Below, piece by piece: positions 23,057-33,420 of a DNA stretch of 64,000 bases. Each line of letters starts with the position of its first letter. The stretch's first letter is position 1. Source of the DNA: Macrocybe gigantea. Its lineage: Eukaryota; Basidiomycota; Agaricomycetes; Agaricales; Callistosporiaceae. The notes below the pieces were generated by a model. That model saw nothing but the letters and a program-made list of their open reading frames with translations. It did no database searches and was not told the DNA's origin. The translations under genes and the position numbers were made by a program. The stretch is taken from NCBI GenBank assembly GCA_011319805.1, contig SJRY01000263.1:186001-250000 (forward strand). The letters run 5' to 3'.

Positions 23057-24991
23057 ATGATCCAGCATACAAATTCCCGCACTAGCGGTCCTGCAGCGCC
23101 TTTCCGCCAAGACGGCCCAGAACAGTGGGGTCAGTGGTCAGGACGCAAGTCAGTCATCTGCCAGCTGCTATCCATCGTATCCTACCTTGTGCGTCGCTTA
23201 TTCGGGCAACCTGCAGACATTACTCCCTGGAAGTCGTCCAGCACCCTCTTAGAGCCCGGATGTGCGGGTTTGGCGATAAAGTACGGTTCTGACTCCGCGC
23301 AGCTCCTTATCCTTTTTCTGATGCCATGGAGATACGTCTAGGATCGGAGGCCATTAGCGCCTGCTGCAGTGGCCAAGATGACAGTCAGACGAGAGGATAA
23401 TACTCGGTAGACGTCGAGTAGGTCCATCCTATAAATCGACTACTGTCTGCTTCTCAGGGCCCAATCTTCAGCGATATAGACTGTTCCTTTTTCTTGGTCC
23501 TCGTTGATTTATGGTCAGAGGATGGAAAACAAGAACGAAATCTCGTCATGCACCCGTCTTCAGTCGACCGTTATGTACCGCCAAACTCCTCCAGGCCACG
23601 ACGCCGTACGACGAGTACGTCGGCACCGCATCAGCACCCTTCCGGTCATCAGACTCCCATACCACAACCCCCGTCAACGCCTAGTCATTATCGACCTGCT
23701 GACCAGGTAGGCATTACTAACACGCTTTCTTTGTTTCTGCCTGGGCTTATCTTCTACATTCTCAGAGCTCTGGCTATAGCGGCCAAAGTTATTATGCGCC
23801 CGTGCCCGACTCCACGAACTTCCCTGCTACGCCATATGCATCCGGTCCTGCCTCCTCTGAACCAACTTGGGGCTACGGTTCTTCCGACCGGAACACATCC
23901 TTCCCGCCGCCAGTCCTCCCTTCTATCCACTCTTTCCGAAACCCTTCCGGCCAAGGCGGCGAATCCTGGCAATCCGAAAACGAATCTGAAAGCCTGACAT
24001 ACCGTGGCTGGAATCCTGACGCGAATTACCCTCCTGTCACAGCGTTTTCAAATTCGCAAGTGGACCCAGCCCTTCGGCATAGTGGCCCCGACGCTCGAGA
24101 TGGCTTGGGGTGGTCTCAGACAGGGAATCCACCGAATCGGTATGGCCATGACGCATATGCACCTGGCGGACCTCCCAACTCTCAGGCGGACGGCTCGATA
24201 TACGTGCCTACCTCCTATGCGCAGTATGCACAGCCCGGTTCGTATGTGCCTGCACAATACTCCTCCCAGGTGGCACAGCAGCCCCAACAGTCGAATACCT
24301 CTTCTGGATCTTCTGCGCCCATTCCGCGGCATACTTACACCCGGACCCTGGTTGGGCCTTTGTCAGCCAACGCATGCCGCCTCTTGGACGAGCACCGCAA
24401 GCCAGGCATTTTCTTCCTTTTCCAAGATCTCTCGGTGCGCACCGAAGGTGAATAGTTGATCAGACTCCAAGCGCCACAATCAGTCCCCTTGACTCATCCA
24501 CAGGCACCTTCCGTTTGAGGATGAGGCTCATGAATGTCGGAGCGTAAGTCTCTTGATATGTTTTCTTTTAATTTCGTATGACCCCCTGTGTGCTTATGAA
24601 TGCCAATCCATCAGTCATCCTGCACCTGAAGCAGGGGCCGTCCGGGTCCACAATGATGTCTCCCCCGTCCTCGCTCAGGTCTTTACAGAACCCTTCACGG
24701 TCTTCTCGGCCAAGCGTTTCCCTGGCGTACCAGGTACATCTCTATCGGAATGAATGGCAGATAAAGATCTCGTCTTGCTGAACCTGTGGCTCTATCTAGA
24801 TACCACCGCTCTTTCCATCGCTTTCGGAAACCAAGGACAGAAACTGCCTTTGGTAAGGATGATCATGCATTTCCAATTTCTTCAAGGCCATACTCAAAGA
24901 GACTTGATTCCGATTTCAGCGCAACCGTCACGGCAACAAGCGCCAGCGGCGGGATGATTCTGGTTCCGATGATGATACAGACGAAGCTTAG
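23057..24991 (+). CDS. velvet-domain regulator, VelB-like
   Basis: The velvet domain is split, as in VelB: LEVVQHPLRARMCGFGDK, DRRPLAPAAVAKM and IDCSFFLVLVDLWSEDG come first, then a long Ser/Pro/Tyr/Gln-rich insert, then TYTRTLVGPLSANACRL, GIFFLFQDLSVRTEGTFRLR, FTVFSAKRFPGVP and SIAFGNQGQKLPLRN. The C-terminus is basic then acidic (KRQRRDD ... DDDTDEA). Velvet factors pair with VeA/VosA-type partners to control development and secondary metabolism. The exon after VRREDN joins in frame if the acceptor at about 23474 (CTTCAG) is used rather than CTCAG ten bases upstream. TAG at 24989-24991. Confidence 0.92.
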
Positions 24992-25169
24992 ACTGACCGA
25001 CTTGCAAAACTGCCTTGTTTGGATGGAATACAGCCGGGCATGCAGATGTCTGGTGATTGTTATGCTATGAAACTTGAGTGTGGAGGTGGAATTATGTGTT
25101 GTGATTGGTTATCCTATTAATCTGTCCTGTGTGCAGTGCGGCCCATGTCATTACTTTCTTAACTCTGTA

Positions 25170-28100
25170 TTATCCCGTCTCTGGTCTCAAGTGATCATAG
25201 TGATAGTACTCCTCCTGCGCTCTACGCATGAACTCACGCACCGTCGCCACCGTCCTCGGGCATTTTGTGAAGATGTTCTGCAGGCTGCTGTGAGCTGCAG
25301 CCGGGTCGGACTTTGTTTCCTCGGACAACGAGTCGGGCCCAATGGGCATGAGCACATACCCTTGCTCCAGATTTTGCAGAGCCAAGGCAAGGACTTTGAG
25401 AACGTATTTGTGAAAGTCCCAAGGATTCCACGCTGGCGAGATGTCAAGCAAAAGGAGAGGGTTTGTGAGGTCGCCTGGGGGCTCTGGAGTCGCCGCGAGT
25501 TCCGTGTTCTGCATGTTCAAATCCGACGCCAGTGTTCTCAAGGGGTTGCGGCGCAGAGGCATGCCTGCAGAGACCATCGTCTTGAGCTGCTTGGGTGGCG
25601 GCGTACGTCGTCTGTCTCGTGACGGCACAATAACTTTCTCGCCGACCTCGAACGCGCGCTCCGACTCGCCGGCGCGGATGAGCGCTGCGATGAGGTAGTT
25701 CCAATTATGCGCGTCAAACGAGAAGCCGTGTGCTTGCATCGCCCGCCACGCCTCAACGACGTTCTCGTGCAGGCCCGCGGTGGACACCGCGTCGATGTAA
25801 TACGAGAACGGCAGACAAAGGATATTGCTCTCAAGCCGGGCGCGCGTCTCGTCTGGCGGGAAGGGCTTCAGGATCAAATCCCGATTTCGCGCGTAGTCGA
25901 GACCAAGCTCGAAGACCTGCGGCCAGAGCTCGAGCACACCCCCAATGTTCTTCTGCAGACGGTACGCGTTGAGCAGCGTCGTCAGTGTGCCCAAAGATGG
26001 CACGCCTCCCGCGCTGACCATTGCCTGGAACGTTTGCTCGACACGCTCAGGCTGCTTCGACGTCGCATATGCCTTGAGCAACGGCCCATAGATGTATTCC
26101 AGAGCAGAGCTGTGGCGGGGCGGCACGTCCGGGAAGTTCGGGGCCTTGGTGACAAGGTCGTCCTTGACGAGATTTGCGACCCATCTCTCCGCGATCCGCA
26201 GGCTCTGCTCGGTCGCCTCGTCCGCAAATGCCTTGACATACGCGGCCCAAGTGACGATGTTGTGCGTCAGCCCGCGGCGGGATATCTCCCTCCAGATGGC
26301 TCTGGCTTTGCGGTACTTGCCACAGCGCAGAAATCCAGCGAGGATGATGGTGAGGATGTAGATGTCGACGGTGGGTTGCGAGCGGTCGTGCTGCGCGAGC
26401 GTGTCCATGCGGCTGAATATGCGCATCGCGACGTCCATCTGTTGTGCGTCGCACGCAGACTGGATGAGCAGCGCATAACTGTGTGTGCTCGGCTTGAGCT
26501 TGAGCTCCGGCAGCTTCTGAAATAGGCGCCGGACGATGGGGAACGGCGCACCGATGAGGACATACGCCTTGAGCAAGATGTTGAACGTATGGATGTTGGG
26601 CGGCGTGAGGTGTCCAGGCGTTGGCTGCCGCGACTCAAACATGCCCACGACTTTGCGCCATTCGCCGGCCTCCGCGAATGCGTTCATCAGCGCCGCGCTC
26701 ATGATGCGGTCCGGCACTATGCCCTCTTCAAGTGCACGCTTGTACGCGGCGTCCGCGGCCACTGCGTCGCCGCGATCAGCGAAATACGAGATCAGGGTGG
26801 TATATAGGACATGGTTCAGCTTCACTCCAGTACCCCGCATCTGGTTCACGAGCCCCGTCATGGCATCGAGATCGCCACGGACGGCATAGCACTTGAGGAT
26901 GGAGCCATAGATGGGTATATCGGGTGTGAGACCGGCTTGAAAAAGCTTGTCTAGCCACAGGCTGATACTTTCCTGGTCCCCGAGGAGAGAGTACCCATGC
27001 ATGACGATACCAAAGTGTGTCCTGGTCGGCTTGCTCTTTGTCTTTTCGTCAGGCTCACTCTGGTCTTCAGGAAAGAAATCCGCGAAGCGCTTGACGAGCG
27101 CATCCATTTGCCCGGCGGTGGCATACGCGTAAAACAGCATCGCGAGCTCGTTCTCGTCCGCCCAACCGTTTTGCAACAGGATCTGGAACCGCCGCTCGGC
27201 GGTCTCTACTTCGGCTCGATACGCGGCGACATAAAGACCCGTCGAGACCTGATACTTGAACCGGACGGTGCGAGGTCGGTTGTCGTAGAGCAGCTGTGCA
27301 GCTTCGAGCATGCCTTCCCGCGCTAGCGCGCGAACGACGGTGAGGATGATGGCGGTGGGGCAAGACACCTTCTGCCGGCCCATCTCCTCGTACACATTCA
27401 AAGCGATCGCGCCGAGGTTGTTGCTGCAGAGCGCGTCCATGAGGAGGACAGCGAGGACCCGCTTGTGTTCTCTCGACATGTCCTCTCTCTCCACCATGAA
27501 CTGAACCGGGTCTTCGATCTGAGAGATCATGCGATACGTGATCTCGCGGAGCGACTGCCCGTGCTTGTCGAGCTCTGCGCCGACACCGAGGCGCGCATGC
27601 AGGACGCGTATGTGCTGCGCTACAAAGTCGAGCACCTTGGCGGCGCCAGAGCAGTTCTGGACCGACAGCACTAGCGACTTGACGGCATCGGGCAGCTTCG
27701 TGATGTTGGTCATGCCGAGGCCGTCGGTGCGACTCTCAAGCGAGAGCCACTGCTGCGTGGCGGTGTCGATGTCGCCCATCAGCGCAAGGGCGCGGACGGT
27801 GAGGCATGATCCCCAAATGTCGTTTGAGCCCAACGCATGCAGGTCCGCGGCATCGAGGACGGTCTGGATGCGCTGTCCCCATTCGTGCATGCTCTCGAGT
27901 GGCTCACCGGCAACCCTGTACTGCTCCTCAACAGCATCCGCGAGCTTCTCCGCAAAGACGAGCATCTCCGGCACAGACAGAGACTCGAGCGCAGAGCAGG
28001 CCTGGGCAGTCAGATAGGCATCCCATGCAGGCTCGGGCTGGAAGCGGCGCAGAGGGAGGGAATTGATAAGCTGGAAGTGCTGGATAGCGACAGACTTTGA

Positions 28101-28334
28101 GTCAAGGGTCATGTGGGAGCTGGACGCGGACGACGAGTCGTCGTACGAATCGGGCTTGAGAGGCTCTGGGGGACAGGAGGCATAGCGGCGTTGGCTCACG
28201 TAGGCACTTGGGCTCAGCAAACTTGAACGCGGGGCTTGGCGACGCGTGGCATACCGGCGGGACGACGAAGCATGGGTGAGCGCGGTTTCTTCGAGCATGA
28301 TGCGGCGTGCTTTATCTGACGAACGAATGGGCAT
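25170..28334 (-). CDS. large PPR protein, probably mitochondrial
   Basis: A single uninterrupted frame of about 1,054 residues, unusual in this intron-dense window. Repeats of about 35 aa follow the PPR pattern, for example VPDRIMSAALMNAFAEAGEW, NIHTFNILLKAYVLIGAPFP and VDIYILTIILAGFLRCGKYR. The N-terminus is Arg/Ser-rich (RRYATRRQAPRSS), fitting mitochondrial import. PPR proteins bind organelle RNA for processing or translation; the target is unknown. I start at ATG 28332-28334 (MPIRSSDK); the frame stays open to 28523 without a convincing alternative. GC is higher than in its neighbours. Stop next to the SSDYYH-like tail at 25170. Confidence 0.88.
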   Translation of the reverse strand: MPIRSSDKARRIMLEETALTHASSSRRYATRRQAPRSSLLSPSAYVSQRRYASCPPEPLKPDSYDDSSSASSSHMTLDSKSVAIQHFQLINSLPLRRFQPEPAWDAYLTAQACSALESLSVPEMLVFAEKLADAVEEQYRVAGEPLESMHEWGQRIQTVLDAADLHALGSNDIWGSCLTVRALALMGDIDTATQQWLSLESRTDGLGMTNITKLPDAVKSLVLSVQNCSGAAKVLDFVAQHIRVLHARLGVGAELDKHGQSLREITYRMISQIEDPVQFMVEREDMSREHKRVLAVLLMDALCSNNLGAIALNVYEEMGRQKVSCPTAIILTVVRALAREGMLEAAQLLYDNRPRTVRFKYQVSTGLYVAAYRAEVETAERRFQILLQNGWADENELAMLFYAYATAGQMDALVKRFADFFPEDQSEPDEKTKSKPTRTHFGIVMHGYSLLGDQESISLWLDKLFQAGLTPDIPIYGSILKCYAVRGDLDAMTGLVNQMRGTGVKLNHVLYTTLISYFADRGDAVAADAAYKRALEEGIVPDRIMSAALMNAFAEAGEWRKVVGMFESRQPTPGHLTPPNIHTFNILLKAYVLIGAPFPIVRRLFQKLPELKLKPSTHSYALLIQSACDAQQMDVAMRIFSRMDTLAQHDRSQPTVDIYILTIILAGFLRCGKYRKARAIWREISRRGLTHNIVTWAAYVKAFADEATEQSLRIAERWVANLVKDDLVTKAPNFPDVPPRHSSALEYIYGPLLKAYATSKQPERVEQTFQAMVSAGGVPSLGTLTTLLNAYRLQKNIGGVLELWPQVFELGLDYARNRDLILKPFPPDETRARLESNILCLPFSYYIDAVSTAGLHENVVEAWRAMQAHGFSFDAHNWNYLIAALIRAGESERAFEVGEKVIVPSRDRRRTPPPKQLKTMVSAGMPLRRNPLRTLASDLNMQNTELAATPEPPGDLTNPLLLLDISPAWNPWDFHKYVLKVLALALQNLEQGYVLMPIGPDSLSEETKSDPAAAHSSLQNIFTKCPRTVATVREFMRRAQEEYYHYDHLRPETG

Positions 28335-28960
28335 TTGGTATTCGAGAGCAGAAGAAAAAGACGGCAGGGAGGAGCTCACCAGGGCACCACGGAGAATGAC
28401 TGTGACTGCAGACAGACCATTCCTGACACTGTGAGAGGTGAAGCACGGAGTCAAGGCTATCCACAGCCTTTTCTTTGCCCTTTGTCTGCCTCGGGCGGGG
28501 GGTGAAGAAGTCGGGAGAAACATGGGAACGCGGGGTGGCTACCACGGCTCTGGCAACAGAGTGCAACGAAGGGGTACATCTCATCAGGGAGCATCCGGAT
28601 ACAATAGAGTTGAAAACGGCCGTCGCGAGGGGTTCTACCATGAGAAGTCCCGTTTTCCTCGCCAACGAGTACCCAACGGTACTGATCGACGCACGGGGGC
28701 AGAATCAGCTGCGACGTTCAGACAACGACCAGAATCAAACTCACCTATCAGGAATAGCGAGTCAGCCAGAACGAGAATGCAACACGTCGTGGCTGGAATT
28801 TTAAAGGAAAAAAAAAGAGGGCGTTCCGGACTCGAATTTTTTTTCGATGAGTGCAACAGCTCACCAACATTTTCAGAAATGACCGCTTATGACTAAGCTA
28901 TACACGTGACAATGCCTAGAATGGTTCCACAACTCCCAATTGTAGGATGTAACCTCGCCT
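28335..28960. other. divergent promoter, PPR/GNAT
   Basis: About 630 bp between divergent starts. Plus-strand ORFs at 28438-28896 lack motifs. An A-rich run followed by a T-run lies near 28806-28845. No gene is supported. Confidence 0.45.
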
Positions 28961-29713
28961 ATGGACTCGACGCAGGCGCCGGCGCACGAGATTGTGATTG
29001 CCAGCACGCAGGAAGAAAGAGAGCAATGCTACGATGTGGTAACCATTCTGCTGAAGCTCACCACTGCGCTCGTACCTAGGTTTCTTTTACAGAGAATCAA
29101 AGTCTTTCATTTCGAACAGAAGTTCCCACTCGAAACAGAGATAGACGAGTCCGCATACGCGTCCTAACGCGGCATCTCGAACTAATGACCTGATGCCGTC
29201 TTTCTATTTTTTTTTTTTATCTTTCCTCTCCTTTCATTTTCCAGATGGGAAGACGTCGGGACGCATTTCCTGCTGCGACTGACACCATCAAAGGCGCCGA
29301 TCGGAACGATCCGCGGATTCAAAGTCGCGGGAAAGCCGTACTACAAGCTCAGCAGGCTGGCGGTGTTGAAAGAATACCGCAAGTTCAAGTTTGGGCGCGA
29401 ACTCGTGTTGGTGCTGCATGAGTGGGTGAAACGCGACGCCGAGGCGGGCACGGAACACGTCGACATCATTGTGCACTCGCAGATACCGGTCAAAGGGTTC
29501 TATGCCAGGTGAGTGGCTTGCACGGACTGAAAAGGGCGTAGATTGACGAGATTTACGGTCAGATTCGGATACGAATCAGAAGTGCGTGTTTTTAATTATT
29601 ATTGTTATTATTCTCTGTATCGCAGATCTGACATGAGGCTGCAGGGAGCGGAATTTGACGAAGATGGAGATCCTCATCAAAAGATGGTGGTCCGTCTGCC
29701 ATTAACGCGATGA
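28961..29713 (+). CDS. GNAT-family N-acetyltransferase
   Basis: Five exons: 28961-29038, 29093-29148, 29245-29508, 29563-29581, 29645-29713; 161 aa. RIKVFHFEQKFPLETEIDE, then THFLLRL, IGTIRGFKV, the acetyl-CoA region KLSRLAVLKEYRKFKFGREL, and KGFYARFGYESEGAEFDEDG are typical of the small ElaA-like GNAT group. Exon 4 is only 19 nt and encodes the conserved FGYESE. The substrate is not evident. The gene is divergent from the PPR gene. Confidence 0.92.
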
Positions 29714-29947
29714 CGTCGTCGTACACGCAGTATGTAGATGATTATGGACAAAAGAAGATAACTAGGTCGGATAGATAGTATATTCATACGGTACAGGTCC
29801 TACGTAACAAGGTATCAAGCAATAAATAATCGGGGTGAGGAATAGTTCCGATGAAGGGGTGAGTATATGCTCCATAAAATAAGACGTCAGGTCATCGCAG
29901 GGGTCGTGAGCAGTAAACAAGCATGGAATAATAGATTAGCCACGGAA

Positions 29948-31785
29948 TCACGAGCGGCGGACGAGGCGGTCAGTGGTGTCCTCGACCATGGAGTCCTCAT
30001 TCTCGCTGCTGGATTCCAGTCGCATGACAGGGAAGCTCGGACTCCCGGGAAGGATGCTAAAATTGATGTTGGAGGAGCCGTACGCGTGGGCACCTTCCTC
30101 GTAAAGTCTTCTTGCTGCCTCGTACTCCATCTTTTCCTGTTCGGCCTGTGCGAGGAAGGGCTGCCAAACGGCGCATGGGTGGCGCAGAATAAAGTGAAGT
30201 CAGACAAGCTCACCTGTCGCTCCGCATCTGTCATGGAGCGCCACTTTGCGGCGGCGAGGACGCTTTGCTTGGTAGTCTCTGTCTCTTCGCCAAAGACCTC
30301 CTTGACAAGGTAAGGGTTGGAGCGGATTCGCTGGAGGAACATAAAGTAAGCGCTGAGGGGCTTCTTTGGAGCGTTCGGATCCTTGATGTTGCTCTTGCGC
30401 GACTTGCCTGCCTTGCGCTGAGCTGTTCGGAAGGCGTTCTCGCGTTTGATGTCGTCCGGCGTGAGAGACTTCATGTAAGCAGCCAGCTCTCGTTCACGAG
30501 CTTCCTTTGCTGCTTGAGATCGTCGTTTGTAGGGCTGGGTGGTTGCGTCATCAGCGAGGAGGGAGATGAAGCAGGCAATGACGTCACATTACCTCCTTCT
30601 CTTCCTGTGACAAAGAGGCGTATTCTTGGCCCGCTTCTTTTGCTGCTTGTGCCACGTTCAACTTTCGTGCTCCAGAGGCTTGTTGTCGCTGGATCCAGTC
30701 GGTAAAGTACAGTTGCCATGCAGACGGTGCCAGTTTCGGCGGTCGCAGCACAGATTTCAGCGCTGCAAATTAACAACTCGTGTCGATATAAGCAGAACAA
30801 TGTTACCCGAAATACACTCACGTGTCATCCCAGGTGCTGCGGTTGTCGCCCCGTCTTCCGCAGGCGGACTTCGTTTCTTGCGTCGCACGGTGGCGTCACG
30901 GTCCTCACTGACGCTCTCCGACTCTGCCCGGCGGCTGTAAGACCGAGTCATGCTCGGTGCGCGCGGCTCCGAAGACGTAGGGGCGCTTGACGACTGAAAA
31001 ATCTGCGCAGACGACATCGGGCCCCGCTGCGACGTGACACGTAGTCGTACCGTGGCATCGCTCAGCGGCGAAGGACGCGCGGCGGGACGCGACGCCGAAT
31101 GCACGCGCAGACGCGTAGGTCTGTCCCACAGCTGCGAGGCCCACGCCGGTGTCGCCAGTGACGTTTCCTGCGGCGAGACAGAGTCCACACCTTCCCGTAG
31201 CTCACGTTGCTGTCCTTCGTATGACGAGGACGGAGAGATCGAGCGCGGCAGCGGCTGCATCGCCGCAAACTCGGTCGGCGAAAACAACCCTTCCTTGGGA
31301 AAGTGGCTGCGGTCCGTAAACGGCACAAAGCTGCTCATGGGTTGCACTGACGAAGCGGGGATCGGGATCGGCGACGACGGCCCCGGCCCCAGCGTAAAGT
31401 CGGGGTCGTTGATCCAATTCGAGATCGACAGGTGGCTGTCCATCGGCGGCGAGTTCGGCGACAGTTTCATGTCGAACGGCCCGCCAGAGTCAAAGTAACC
31501 GCTGTCGGTCGGTGACGGCTGAGGAAGATCGCACTCGTACGACGGCGAGAGCGACGAGGAAGCAGGAAAATTGTAAAAAGGCTTGATATCAGTATCGACC
31601 TCGCTGAACGGATCCCACGAGAGCGTCGGCGGGGCAGTGGAGGAGTATTCTTCGAAATCGAGGGGCCCGAAGAGCATCTGGTCGCCGTCGGAGGGCATGT
31701 ATTGCGTTGCGGCGTCGTCAAAGGTGAGGAGCGGCGACGAGTGCTGGACGGAGGAGGCGTAGTGAGATCGATGAAAAGAGGGCAT
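29948..31785 (-). CDS. tandem HMG-box protein
   Basis: A long Ser/Pro-rich N-terminal half (MPSFHRSHYASS ...) is followed by a basic RRKKRSPP patch and then two HMG boxes. Box A reads PSAWQLYFTDWIQRQ with a basic/acidic helix to LAAYMKSL. Box B reads DPNAPKKPLSAYFMFLQRIR, then AAAKWRSMTDAERQPF. The C-terminus is acidic (SSSENEDSMVEDTTD). Two adjacent boxes suggest non-specific or structure-specific DNA binding by a transcription or chromatin factor. Several short introns lie between the boxes; the exon 1 donor is near 30825. I place the start at 31785; an upstream in-frame ATG at 31869 exists. Confidence 0.88.
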
Positions 31786-32062
31786 GGTGAAGCGGAGGTA
31801 AAGGCGACGAGAGAGAAAGTTGGAGAGTATATAAGGGAACGGCATGACGGGGCTGATAGCAAGAGTCATCGACCACTTGCGAGTCCAGAAAGGGGTTGCT
31901 TAGCCTCCAAATGAGGACTTAACCGCAAAAGGTGACTATGGCCCACCACAGCGGGATGCTTTTTATTTGTCACTCTTTGGCAAACCCATCTGGAGTCTTC
32001 GACGACGCGGACATGGTTCATATGGCTATTGTAATGGAAGATCTCTGCCTAGTCACACAATG

Positions 32063-32875
32063 TCACAGGATAACTATCTCGGGAGACCGGTATCTTGAAC
32101 TATTGTATACGCTCTTACCAACCTTGATCGCAGTCAGCAGTGTCCAATCAATCGCCGGATGTAAAACACGCTCACCTCCCAATCCTTGACGTCTTTCATA
32201 ATCTCCCGCTCACGCGCCAAGGCAGCCTGTTGGCGTCGGTACGCATCCCGATCACCCTCTGCCATCAGCAGCGGCACAAGGTGGATGCGCGACCACATTT
32301 TCTCTCGCTGCAATTCCCTGTGAAAGTCAATTCATCAGTTGGCATCATTTCCCGATCCAGCACAGCAAAAAGGTAAGAGAAAATATCCTCCCAAACTGCG
32401 GTCCGGACCAGGCCAAGTGACAGATAAGAGCAAGCCAGCGTGCCACATGCGGCCGGATCCTGGGCCACCGTGCCACGTTTAGTGACGAGCGGGACGTAGA
32501 TTCAACACGTTCGACGTCCAGCTGACAGTGCCCATGACGAGTTTGTCCGATGAATATTCTTGGAGCACTGACCTTCTCTCGAGATTGCCCTGTCCGAGTC
32601 GATAGAAGCCATACGCGCAAATGCCGGTCACTCCGCCGAGAATGACCAAGGACCCTGGTCCTCGGAGGGGCAGATTGCGCTTGTACTTGACGGCTTCGAA
32701 TCCCCCCGGTGGGGGCATGTCCCTGTGCAAACCGAGCTCGAGTCGTCCGCTCCATGCTGAATAACAGTCCGCACGTACTGTCTGTAGGGCGCCGACACTG
32801 CGTAACCAACGCAGAATTAGTCATAAAACGTGTTGTACTAGTGCATTCCATCGGCACGCTAAAAAGAAACGCACT
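32063..32875 (-). CDS. complex I subunit NDUFA13 (GRIM-19), with split start codon
   Basis: Exons: complement of 32875 (only the A of ATG), 32779-32797, 32573-32722, 32176-32317 and 32063-32122; 123 aa. The protein reads MSAPYRQDMPPPGGFEAVKY, then a membrane segment with GGVTGICAYGFYRLGQG, then KMWSRIHLVPLLMAEGDRDA and REREIMKDVKDWEVGKSVYN, matching GRIM-19 throughout. The only start that keeps the conserved SAPYRQDMPPPGG is an ATG made by joining CCA (ending at 32875) to TG (32797-32796) across a 77-nt GTGCGT...CGCAG intron. Intron 3 is long for this genome (255 nt). Inner mitochondrial membrane, complex I. Confidence 0.93.
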
Positions 32876-33156
32876 GGCAATGAGTCCTTTTGGAGAGAGA
32901 TGTGAAGTATGAGAGCTGTTCTATGCGGGTGTAAACGCCAACGATGAGGTCGGGGGTGCATCACGTGCTGGCAAGCATCGTGGGAAACGTGACCTCCTCC
33001 TGATCGAGTGGCGAAGACGCCCAGGGCGACTCGTGAGCGAGCTGTGAGCGTTGAATCCGAGCTGGGCGAGCAATGGAACGAGACCGATGGAACGCTGCGG
33101 GCCCGCAAAGGGTCGAGGGTCGCTGGTTAGTACGGACATATGTCCATGGCGGGCAA

Positions 33157-33163
33157 TATAAAA
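33157..33163 (+). promoter_or_regulatory. TATA-like element upstream of INO80F-domain gene
   Basis: TATAAAA about 260 bp before the ATG at 33421. The 32876-33420 interval also contains a CACCAC-rich stretch at about 33173-33195 and is shared with the divergent NDUFA13 gene. No ORF here has a recognisable domain. Confidence 0.4.
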
Positions 33164-33420
33164 CCGGACTCCACCAACACCACCACCACCACCATCAACG
33201 GGCGGCCAGGGAACAAGGTACATTTCATTGGGACAGAGCGGAACTTTACTGCTTTCGAGGAGAAGGCCCTGGCAGTGAATAAGAGCACCCGATTGTTGCG
33301 GGGGCAAGAGGGTCCTTTGGATATGTTGTGACCCAGAAAGGCAAGACATGGAACTCAACGCCAGAAATAATAATCCCGATATACTCATACACCCTGCCAG
33401 CTGTCTTGGCTTCCTCCATC

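Noticed and set aside
23440..23480. Possible frameshift in the velvet gene
   Set aside because: An acceptor ten bases further downstream (CTTCAG) joins VRREDN to DIDCSFFL in frame, so no missing base is needed.
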